IMG/VR virus record: IMGVR_UViG_3300010354_000404 | Span: 1-29,626 of that record | Origin: a virus | Reading direction: 5' to 3' (one strand) | DNA length: 29,626 bases | Shown here: positions 20,029 through 25,966 of the stretch, in pieces | Layout of the letters: every line of letters begins with the position of its first letter | How positions within the stretch are numbered: the first letter of the stretch is position 1 | Made by a program: the position numbers and the translations under genes | The notes under the pieces: model-generated | Told to the model about the DNA's origin: nothing | What the model saw: the letters and a program-made list of their open reading frames with translations, nothing else | The model's database searches: none

Positions 20029-21144
20029 ATGACTCCCGCTCTCCTAGCTCCTCCCGCTCCCGTCTCCCTCTCTCGCGCTCCTCGAGCGCCTCAGGAGCTC
20101 CGCTCCTTCCTTTCTAGGTTCGGCCTCTCTTTAGAGAGCCTCCTCACTTCAGGCTCTGCTAATGCCAAACTCGCGAAGGGGAGCGGCCTCGCCTTCTCCT
20201 CAATCTTGCATCTCCTCCCCTCTCGCGGCCTCGCTCGAGCTGTCTCTCCTTCTTCTCATGCTTCGCCCGTGAGAGGCGAGCTCCCCGGCCTCCGTGCTCT
20301 GGCAGAGAAGGAGGGGCTCCTCACTCGCGCTCTCCTCTTTGATGCTTGCCCCTTCGCCTCTGATTCGTGCAAAGAGCTGTGTCTCGCATACAGTGGACAC
20401 GGAGGCATGAGTCAGAGCGTGGGAGCCTGCAGAGCTCGGCGTTCGCTTGCGCTCCTCGATGATCGTGAGGCCTTCGCTCGCTCTCTCCTATGGGCGATCG
20501 GCCTCTCTTACCGAAAGGCTCGGCGCCTCGGCCTCCCCTTCGCCCTTCGCCTCAATGGCACACAAGAGCTCCCCTGGACAGAGGCCTGGCTCTCTGTTCG
20601 CCTCTCTCCTGCAGAGGCTGCGGCTCTCTCCGCTCTGTTCGGCTCTCCCATTGACTGCGGCATCCGTACCATCCCCGAGGCGCTCGCCTCTGTCCCCTTC
20701 CTCTCTCTGTACGACTACGCGAAGGCTCCTCTCTATGGACGCTCTGGCCTCCTCGCGATGAGAGAGGCAGGCATCCATACAACAGCCTCTCTCGCTGCTG
20801 ATCGTGAGGGGGGCGCCTCTCGCGCTCTCGATGCCATTGAGGCAGGCTTCTCTCTCGCCGTGCCGATCCTGGCCAGCAAGGGACAGGAGCTCCCTCGCTC
20901 CCTCCTCCTACGCGATGATCGAGGGAGAGAAGCTCTCCTGCAGTGCGTCGATGGAGACGCTAATGATCTCAGAATGCTCGATCCCTCCCCCGCTCCTGGC
21001 TTCTCTGGCCTCGCCGTCCTCCTCCGTCTCAAGCGATCGAGAGGCGCCTCTCCTGAAGCCGCTCCTCGCTTCGCTCTCGCTCCTGGCTCTGGCGCCTTCG
21101 CTCCCATGGCTGGTGGCGGCTCCTTCGCCTTCTCTCGCATCTGA
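20029..21144 (+). CDS. GP88-family phage protein in biased composition
   Basis: 371 residues. It matches the pattern of the phage gene-product-88 family: NAKLAKGSGLAFSSILHL (residues 45-62), CPFASDSCKELCLAYSGHGG (C107, C114, C118), an ARRSLALLDDREAFARSLL-like segment, and FALRLNGTQELPW (171-183). The family's function is unknown; the Cys set could bind metal. Between HL and the first Cys lies a Leu/Ser/Ala-rich stretch (about 64-105) that seems longer than usual. Conserved positions are kept while the remaining positions drift to Leu, Ser, Ala, Arg and Glu. It is the strongest evidence that the island encodes real proteins. Confidence 0.75.
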   Translation: MTPALLAPPAPVSLSRAPRAPQELRSFLSRFGLSLESLLTSGSANAKLAKGSGLAFSSILHLLPSRGLARAVSPSSHASPVRGELPGLRALAEKEGLLTRALLFDACPFASDSCKELCLAYSGHGGMSQSVGACRARRSLALLDDREAFARSLLWAIGLSYRKARRLGLPFALRLNGTQELPWTEAWLSVRLSPAEAAALSALFGSPIDCGIRTIPEALASVPFLSLYDYAKAPLYGRSGLLAMREAGIHTTASLAADREGGASRALDAIEAGFSLAVPILASKGQELPRSLLLRDDRGREALLQCVDGDANDLRMLDPSPAPGFSGLAVLLRLKRSRGASPEAAPRFALAPGSGAFAPMAGGGSFAFSRI

Positions 21145-21155
21145 GGCGCTCGATC

Positions 21156-21386
21156 ATGGCTCTCCCTCTCTTCTCTCTCACCGCTCGCTCCTACTACGGA
21201 CACGATGAGACGATCGCCTCCTTCTCTTCTCTCGAGGAGGCAGAAGAGGCGCTCTCCTCCCTTCTCTCAGAGATCGATGAGGCCTCCCCTTCTCGCGCCT
21301 CCTTCCTTCGCTCCCTCGCCTCTCAGCTTGAGGAGCTCCTCCTCGAGGCCTCAGAGCCAGAAGAACAAGAGGAGCTCCTCTTGTGA
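21156..21386 (+). CDS. Island protein 9, acidic helical
   Basis: 76 residues. A beta-like N-terminus (MALPLFSLTARSYYGHDETIASF) is followed by long acidic helices (LEEAEEALSSLLSEIDEA, LRSLASQLEELLLEA, EEQEELLL). It starts 11 nt after the GP88-like stop and overlaps the next gene as GTGA. No family recognised. Confidence 0.55.
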   Translation: MALPLFSLTARSYYGHDETIASFSSLEEAEEALSSLLSEIDEASPSRASFLRSLASQLEELLLEASEPEEQEELLL

Positions 21387-21610
21387 TTCGCTCCTATCTC
21401 CTCCCCTCTCGCTCCTCTCGCTCCTTCCTCATCGTCTCCCGCTCCGCTCCTCCCGGCCTCCCTCTCCTCGCTCGCTTCGCCTCATGGCGCTCCCGTGAAA
21501 GCGGCTTCCTCTCTCTCCTCTCCCTTCGCCTCCCTGGCCTCTGGCTCCTCCTCCTTCGTTCCTTCCCCTCTCAAGCTCGTCTCAAGCGGATTAGCTACCC
21601 CCCGTGCTAG
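21383..21610 (+). CDS. Island protein 10, basic hydrophobic
   Basis: 75 residues from GTG (GTGA overlap), MIRSYLLPSRSSRSFLIVSRSAPPG... with a hydrophobic stretch (FLSLLSLRLPGLWLLLL) and many Arg. Possibly membrane associated. Its composition makes open frames likely by chance, so it is less certain than its neighbours; the overlap junction is the main support. Confidence 0.4.
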   Translation: MIRSYLLPSRSSRSFLIVSRSAPPGLPLLARFASWRSRESGFLSLLSLRLPGLWLLLLRSFPSQARLKRISYPPC

Positions 21611-21640
21611 CGGCCTCTCAGGCCTCTCCCATAGCCTCTC

Positions 21641-21675
21641 AAGCCCGTCTCCTGAGACCTCAGGATGACGGGCTT
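21641..21675 (+). terminator. Long terminator hairpin at island end
   Basis: AAGCCCGTC, inner stem CCTGAG/CTCAGG, then GACGGGCTT. Together 15 bp with a single mismatch region. It follows the last rightward island gene by 30 nt and is the end of the long rightward unit. No long T-tract (CTT). Confidence 0.65.
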
Positions 21676-21766
21676 CTTAACGCTTGAGCTCCCGCTCTGG
21701 CTCTCACGAGATGAGGGAGAGAGAGCAATGCCATTATGCGCATAGCGTCATAACGCAAGATAAAGA

Positions 21767-21794
21767 AAAGCCGACCTCAGAGGTCGGCTTTTAA
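21767..21794. terminator. Bidirectional terminator at the convergent junction
   Basis: AAAGCCGACCTC-AG-AGGTCGGCTTT with T-tract on both strands. It lies between the end of the rightward island genes and the end of the leftward island gene (21798), and can stop both. Confidence 0.8.
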
Positions 21795-21797
21795 TTG

Positions 21798-21950
21798 TCA
21801 GTCTAGAGGGAGCTCTAGAGCCTCGAGTTCAGCGATCGTGGCGCGGACCCTAGCGAGGGTCTCGACTGTCTTGCGCTCGCTCTCGAGATGCTTCTGCTCG
21901 AGCTCGGCGAGGCGAGCGGCGAACAGAGAGGCGATCGAGGGGGATGCCAT
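21798..21950 (-). CDS. Island protein 11, leftward coiled-coil protein
   Basis: 50 residues from MASPSIASLFAARLAELEQKH, a continuous amphipathic helix (ERKTVETLARVRATIAELEALEL), probably a coiled coil. The ATG at 21950 was chosen over one 14 codons upstream because the longer form would place the promoter hairpin (21973-21990) inside the gene. It is the only leftward island gene and contains Lys and Gln, which the rightward proteins mostly lack. Confidence 0.55.
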   Translation of the reverse strand: MASPSIASLFAARLAELEQKHLESERKTVETLARVRATIAELEALELPLD

Positions 21951-21972
21951 AGCGGATTGTCGAGGGGCAGGC

Positions 21973-22036
21973 GAGACGGTCGCCCGTCTCATCAGAGACT
22001 ATAGGCGAGATCAGCGCCGATCTCGGCTGATTGTCA
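21973..22036 (-). promoter_or_regulatory. TATAGT box plus GCGA hairpin, island unit 3 (leftward)
   Basis: On the minus strand TGACAA (from 22036), 33 bp, TATAGT (22003-21998), 7 nt, then the hairpin GAGACGG-GCGA-CCGTCTC (21990-21973). The ATG is 22 nt further on. Same order and spacing as the two rightward units, in mirror orientation. Confidence 0.65.
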
Positions 22037-22084
22037 CAATTCGTAACATAAGGCTTGCCTATGCTTGCCATAAGCTGAGCTGAT

Positions 22085-22124
22085 GGTACAAGTGTACCAG
22101 GGAGCAGTAGTACGGCAGTACTAC
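22085..22124. repeat. GTAC dyads, right cluster
   Basis: GGTACA-AG-TGTACC (22085-22098) and GTAGTAC-GGCA-GTACTAC (22107-22124), both perfect. They are the same two dyad classes, in the same order, as on the left side of the island (17635 and 17654/17703). Confidence 0.7.
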
Positions 22125-22187
22125 ACGCAGAGGCTGGGCATACCACCAAAAAAAGTGCGATTAGAAATGACCTATTTTTTCGCCTTA

Positions 22188-22203
22188 TAGGTATTTATAC
22201 CTA
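22188..22203. promoter_or_regulatory. Perfect dyad overlapping the HNH stop codon
   Basis: TAGGTAT-TT-ATACCTA, 7-bp arms, AT-rich. It ends on the TAG of the leftward HNH gene. It could be a protein-binding site or a target or footprint of the nuclease element. Confidence 0.45.
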
Positions 22204-22686
22204 CCAATCAAGAGAATTCACGATGGCGCGTCCTACTGCTTCTGTGACTAGTTTTAGCTCTTCATGAGATGCATCGTTTTTGATTGCATTGGCTCGGTGG
22301 CTGATTATCCACACATTGCCTTTTACGTAGCCTTTTAAGGGATCAATGCGATCTAGAGAAGGGCTATTAGGAAGAGTCAAATGACCATTATTCCTATGGG
22401 TAGACCATTCAAGGGGAATATTAAAAATCGGACAATGAGAAGGGATTATTGATCGTATATATGCGTGATCAATATCAAAAGCAATTCCTTTGTCCTTTGC
22501 TCGTCGGCGAGCATTGCAAATCATGTTATTAGTTTGCCTCAGTATCGGATTTGCTTGCTGATATTTTTTCCTACATTTTTTGCACTGACCCTCCAGTCCA
22601 TCGAACTGGCCTTTATTTTGGTAAAACTGATCAATGCTTTTAACAATGCCACACTTAGAGCAGCGCTTTTCTGGCAAGGCGGTCAT
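22201..22686 (-). CDS. HNH homing-type endonuclease with N-terminal zinc module
   Basis: 161 residues. An N-terminal zinc ribbon (CSKCGIVKSIDQFYQN...QCKKC, residues 9-39) is followed by the HNH-like core PSLDRIDPLKGYVKGNVWIISHRANAIKND (about 109-138), the pattern of phage and intron-linked HNH enzymes. It lies immediately right of the biased island, beyond the bracketing dyads, in normal base composition. It may mark a mobile junction. It starts 8 nt into the region that is then gene-free until 23276. Confidence 0.8.
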   Translation of the reverse strand: MTALPEKRCSKCGIVKSIDQFYQNKGQFDGLEGQCKKCRKKYQQANPILRQTNNMICNARRRAKDKGIAFDIDHAYIRSIIPSHCPIFNIPLEWSTHRNNGHLTLPNSPSLDRIDPLKGYVKGNVWIISHRANAIKNDASHEELKLVTEAVGRAIVNSLDW

Positions 22687-23019
22687 TTGTAAGAAGCATT
22701 TGCAAAACTATAACCAGCAAAAACCTAGTGGCACTATGCCGAAAGCAAGCCATAGGCGCCGCTTGAGGCATTTCAGACGATTAGCTTCTCCAATGGAAGC
22801 GCCCCAAAGGCGCTGGAATGACGCACCAGAAAAAGCATTTTCCTTTCCATTGTTCTTAGTAAAAAGGCGGCCCAAAGCCGCCGTTCAAGCTTTTAAAGAT
22901 AGACAAAAACCAAAAAAGCGCTTTCCTGGCAAATTCGCACACTATGGGCGACTCATCACATGAGACTGAGTCAGCTCTTGATTGATTGGCGCGGGCCTTT
23001 TATTTTTCGCCGCTTGTCT

Positions 23020-23045
23020 AGATGCTTCGCCCTTTGGGGGGCTCA
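23020..23045 (-). repeat. REP-like palindromic repeat, copy C
   Basis: On the minus strand it contains AGCCCCCCAAAGGGCGAAGC, one C longer than copies A and B in the 10.5-kb region. Inverted relative to them. Confidence 0.55.
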
Positions 23046-23086
23046 GCGTGTCTAGCTTTTCGCGGCTTGCTTGACCTTTTGTCAGT

Positions 23087-23112
23087 AGACGCTCCGCCCT
23101 TTGGGGGCTACG
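23087..23112 (-). repeat. REP-like palindromic repeat, copy D
   Basis: On the minus strand it contains AGCCCCCAAAGGGCGGAGCG, identical to copy A over 20 bp. Followed by CTACGCTCGCTT, another short repeat-like word. Confidence 0.6.
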
Positions 23113-23224
23113 CTCGCTTAAGGCACTGGCTTAAGGAGCGTCGTCTAGCCAGGAAGCTGCACTTAGCTTGCATGAAGCAGCAGCTTCGCCACGTCTATCG
23201 TAACTCGCGTTGTCGGGAGTTGTT

Positions 23225-23254
23225 TTGTCCCTTTTGTCCCGATCCTGTTATAGT
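23225..23254 (+). promoter_or_regulatory. Extended -10 promoter for the GIY-YIG gene
   Basis: TTGTCC, 18 bp, TATAGT, with TGT just before the -10 (extended -10). A purine-rich GAGGAG lies 7 nt before the ATG at 23276, one of the few clear Shine-Dalgarno sequences in the window. Confidence 0.65.
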
Positions 23255-23275
23255 GCGGGTTTACGAGGAGCATCA

Positions 23276-23971
23276 ATGGTTCAGCAGAAGCCTTTAAAGC
23301 GCAAAACCAGCGGATGGGTGTACGTTGTTCAGTGGGCATCCATGCCATGGCACGTCAAAATTGGCTTTTCCAAGTCATTGAAAGATCGTTTTGCTTCTTT
23401 TCTCACGGCATCGCCTGACACGCTGGTAGTAATCAAGGCTTTTGAAGCGGATCAGGACTATGAAACAGAACTACATGGACGTTTCTATGCGCTGAGGGAT
23501 GTGGGCGAATGGTTTCGCCTTTCTCCATCGTTAAAAACTTATTTAGAAAGCGAAGCGCCTTGTCAAACGCTTGAAGCAAAAGTCAAGTTTGGTGGTGAAT
23601 ACGAAACTCGCATTAAATGGATGCCCATGCGCCCAGAGTTATCAGGGGCGCTAGAAAAACTGCATCAAGAAAAGCGCTTGCCGCGATTTGTTAAAAGCGC
23701 CAGAATTTATGTGTTATGGGCGATTAATGATATTGAGACATGTGATTGCTTTGTTACGTCCAATGGCATTATTCATCACGAGGCAAATCGTGATGCTTAT
23801 CAGGCTAAAACTATTTACAACCAACTCATCACATTGGAGGAAGAGGGATTAATAGAGAAAACATCCAGAAAAACCTTTGCGTTATTGCCCAAGGGAGAGG
23901 GGGAGCTGATCAAGGCAGAAAGGGATGGAGTGCAGAAGCGCAAAAGCGCACGAAGCTTAAGGCTTGATTAA
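23276..23971 (+). CDS. GIY-YIG (T5orf172-like) protein with C-terminal winged-helix-like region
   Basis: 231 residues from MVQQKPLKRKTSGWVYVVQW. The pattern GWVYVVQWASMPWHVKIGFSKSLKDRFASF (13-42), ETELHGRFYALRDVGEWFRLS (about 63-83) matches the T5orf172/MUG113 branch of GIY-YIG nucleases: Y-V, K-I-G, R, E and EWF are the expected positions. The C-terminal part (about 165-225, YQAKTIYNQLITLEEEGLIEKTSRKTFALLPKG) looks like a winged helix for DNA binding. It has its own promoter and ribosome-binding site. Likely a homing or host-directed endonuclease, or a regulator using the same fold. Confidence 0.7.
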   Translation: MVQQKPLKRKTSGWVYVVQWASMPWHVKIGFSKSLKDRFASFLTASPDTLVVIKAFEADQDYETELHGRFYALRDVGEWFRLSPSLKTYLESEAPCQTLEAKVKFGGEYETRIKWMPMRPELSGALEKLHQEKRLPRFVKSARIYVLWAINDIETCDCFVTSNGIIHHEANRDAYQAKTIYNQLITLEEEGLIEKTSRKTFALLPKGEGELIKAERDGVQKRKSARSLRLD

Positions 23972-23992
23972 ATGAGAAAAATGTATTAAATA

Positions 23993-24238
23993 ATGCATGC
24001 ACAATTTATGAGACGAACTAGCGTGGTAAAACTACGGACTATTCCCATGTTTGGTTTGCCAGAACGCCAGCCATTTAACTATGGTCCCTATAAACTATGG
24101 CCATGTTTCAGCAAGCCTGAGTTCCAATGGTTTGCAGCGATAGACGGAGCTCCTCATTACTTTCGGAGCTTGAACGAAGCAAAGCTTTTTATTAAAGACC
24201 GTCTCTCCATGGAAGATGCTGAAAATCTTTGCGACTAA
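23993..24238 (+). CDS. Hypothetical protein
   Basis: 81 residues, MHAQFMRRTSVVKLRTIPMFG... with FQWFAAIDGAPHYFRSLNEAKLFIKDRL, a strand-strand-helix pattern like small phage modules. It ends in a TAATG junction with the next gene. No family recognised. Confidence 0.55.
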   Translation: MHAQFMRRTSVVKLRTIPMFGLPERQPFNYGPYKLWPCFSKPEFQWFAAIDGAPHYFRSLNEAKLFIKDRLSMEDAENLCD

Positions 24239-24378
24239 TGACTGAAGAAGAAATGAAAGCTTTTGTCCATCGTTCCATTCGTGAGCATGAGCTGCGTGTG
24301 GCACTATGGTCTGGCCTGCTTGGCGCTGCGTTAATGGCTGGCACTTGGCATGCCATTTGGTTATGTCGTCTTCCTTAA
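24238..24378 (+). CDS. Small single-span membrane protein
   Basis: 46 residues, MTEEEMKAFVHRSIREHELRV then a hydrophobic segment (about 23-43, ALWSGLLGAALMAGTWHAIWL). Start overlaps the preceding stop (TAATG). Two terminators follow. Function unknown. Confidence 0.55.
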   Translation: MTEEEMKAFVHRSIREHELRVALWSGLLGAALMAGTWHAIWLCRLP

Positions 24379-24382
24379 GAAA

Positions 24383-24448
24383 GCCCTTGGAAAAGGGCGT
24401 TTACGCTAGCCTTCCTTAGTTGATCGTCGGGGGGCAGCGCCCCCTTTT
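24383..24448 (+). terminator. Two terminators directly before the nrdA-like gene
   Basis: GCCCTT-GGAA-AAGGGC (24383-24398) and GGGGG-CAGCG-CCCCC then TTTT (24430-24448). The second ends only 8 nt before the ATG of the reductase gene, so either the gene is expressed from readthrough or the hairpin is part of its leader. Confidence 0.65.
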
Positions 24449-24456
24449 GTTGTCTC

Positions 24457-25890
24457 ATGAGCCTGAAAGAAAAAGCAAAGTGTGAGCCAATTGCACGCAC
24501 TGGTAGGGTGCAAGATTGGATGGACAGCCCTGAGAGTCGTCTACCAGTTTCGTGTACAACTTTTGTAGTGGAAGATGACATGGAAGCGCCAGATGGCATT
24601 GAAGCCTCTTGGCGTTTTGTAAGCCATGGACTACGCAATGCCGCTGGCGTAGCAGTACATCTTTCTAAGCTTCGTGCCAAAGGAAGTGACAATGGGAAAG
24701 GGCTTATTGCAAGTGGCCCCGTAAGCTTTGCGACTATTTATAGCAAGCTCAATGAAATCTTGCGTCGCGGTGGAAAATTTCGCAATGGGGCAATTACGCT
24801 TCATCTTGATTATTTCCATCCTGATGCCATTGAATTTGTCAAAGCCTCTCGCAATGAACTGCCTTGGGCAAAGCGTTGTTTGAATGTTGACAGCGATTTT
24901 CTCGACAAAGCATCGCCCGAATTAATCGCTGCCTGCTTGAAAGCAATTGCAAATGGTGATTTGTGGCTGACAAAAATTAGTTATGACAAAAATGGCAATC
25001 GTATTTATGGAAATGTTTGCCTTGAAATTTTGATTCCCCATCGTGGCACTTGTCTGCTTGAGCATATTAATCTTGGCGCTTGTTCCATTGACAATCTTGA
25101 AGGTGCTTTTATTGCTGGTATGACAGAACTATGCGCATTGCATGGACGCACTGGAGTGGGCGACACTGGTGAATATCTTTCTCCTGAAATTGACAAACAA
25201 GTGGGCTTAGGCGTGCTTGGCTTAGCCAATTTTCTTTCCATCCATGGAATTAGCTACAAGGAATTTGGCGATGCCATTGAGGCTTATTTAATGGATGATC
25301 CCCATCCTTGGGCTCACCATTGGACTGATACCGTAGCCGGAAAAGCCGTCTACGCTTTTGACAAAGGTCTTCGCTCTGCTGCTGAGGTGGCGCGTGAGAA
25401 TGGGATGGAGCGGGCTTTTACCATTGCTCCTACCGCCTCATGCTCCTACCGCTACTTAGACACTCGCGGCTTCACCACCGCGCCAGAAATTGCTCCTCCC
25501 ATTGATCGCATTGTTGATCGGGATAGTGAAACCATGGGCGTGGAGCGCTTTGAGTATGGACCAGTGGAAATTGCCGAGGAAGTTGGCTGGGAAGTCTTCA
25601 GGAAAGTAGCAGATGGCATCATGCGCCTAATGGGGCGCACTGGCCTTCTTCATGCTTATTCCATGAACTGGTGGTCTGATCTTGTTGCCTGTGACGAAGC
25701 ATTTCTTCGCGACTGGCTGCAAAGCCCACAAATTTCCTTGTATTACGCTCTCCAAGTGCAAACTGGCACTCAAGCCAAGGACGATGTTGGAGTAGAATTA
25801 GGGGAGAGTCTGACCGATTTCTTCGGGCTAGAAAGCGAGCCACAAGCTTGCTCTATGGAAGCAGGATTTTGCAGCAGTTGCGCTGAATAA
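24457..25890 (+). CDS. nrdA: Ribonucleotide reductase, compact class I alpha subunit
   Basis: 477 residues. It reduces ribonucleotides to deoxyribonucleotides. Catalytic set: C33 (LPVSC), N186-V-C188-L-E190 (thiyl radical site with partners), C199 (second redox Cys, in CLLEHINLGA), PTAS motif at about 330, YY pair in SLYYALQ (about 433) for radical transfer, and a C-terminal CSSC (C472, C475) that regenerates the site. The YY pair and an adjacent nrdB-like gene indicate class I. Typical alpha subunits are about 700 or more residues; here the ATP-cone and N-terminal helical domain are absent, so allosteric activity control is probably lost. Start in the TGTCTCATG context. Confidence 0.85.
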   Translation: MSLKEKAKCEPIARTGRVQDWMDSPESRLPVSCTTFVVEDDMEAPDGIEASWRFVSHGLRNAAGVAVHLSKLRAKGSDNGKGLIASGPVSFATIYSKLNEILRRGGKFRNGAITLHLDYFHPDAIEFVKASRNELPWAKRCLNVDSDFLDKASPELIAACLKAIANGDLWLTKISYDKNGNRIYGNVCLEILIPHRGTCLLEHINLGACSIDNLEGAFIAGMTELCALHGRTGVGDTGEYLSPEIDKQVGLGVLGLANFLSIHGISYKEFGDAIEAYLMDDPHPWAHHWTDTVAGKAVYAFDKGLRSAAEVARENGMERAFTIAPTASCSYRYLDTRGFTTAPEIAPPIDRIVDRDSETMGVERFEYGPVEIAEEVGWEVFRKVADGIMRLMGRTGLLHAYSMNWWSDLVACDEAFLRDWLQSPQISLYYALQVQTGTQAKDDVGVELGESLTDFFGLESEPQACSMEAGFCSSCAE

Positions 25891-25912
25891 TCCTCTTCTT
25901 TCGTTTAATTGA

Positions 25913-25933
25913 GGGCAGCAAATGCTGCCCTTT
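25913..25933 (+). terminator. Terminator between the reductase genes
   Basis: GGGCAGC-AAAT-GCTGCCC then TTT. It lies between nrdA-like and nrdB-like genes and could lower expression of the second. Confidence 0.65.
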
Positions 25934-25966
25934 GCTGTCTAATTCTTCATTCGCAAATAGCAAATC

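Larger units (their letters stand above)
22687..23224. other. Gene-poor stretch with hairpins and REP-like repeats
   Basis: About 540 bp. It holds two CCAAA-loop hairpins, AGCGCC/GGCGCT (22798-22814) and GGCGGC/GCCGCC (22866-22882), and two REP-like repeats (23020, 23087). A 75-codon frame at 22737-22963 encodes a very basic protein but spans both hairpins, so I do not call it a gene. A 41-codon frame near 23172 with three Cys is also uncalled. Confidence 0.5.

Noticed and set aside
18007-21203. Long minus-strand open frames through the island (for example 18007-18426, 19449-19781 and 20733-21203)
   Set aside because: The C/T-rich plus strand has almost no TA, so stop codons are rare in all six frames. 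The minus frames give Glu/Arg/Gly-only sequence without starts in context, and the plus strand carries promoters and a recognisable GP88-like gene.
22737-22963. 75-codon very basic frame (MPKASHRRRLRHFRR...)
   Set aside because: It spans two CCAAA-loop hairpins and has no sensible domain pattern. It could be real, but the support is too weak to list.
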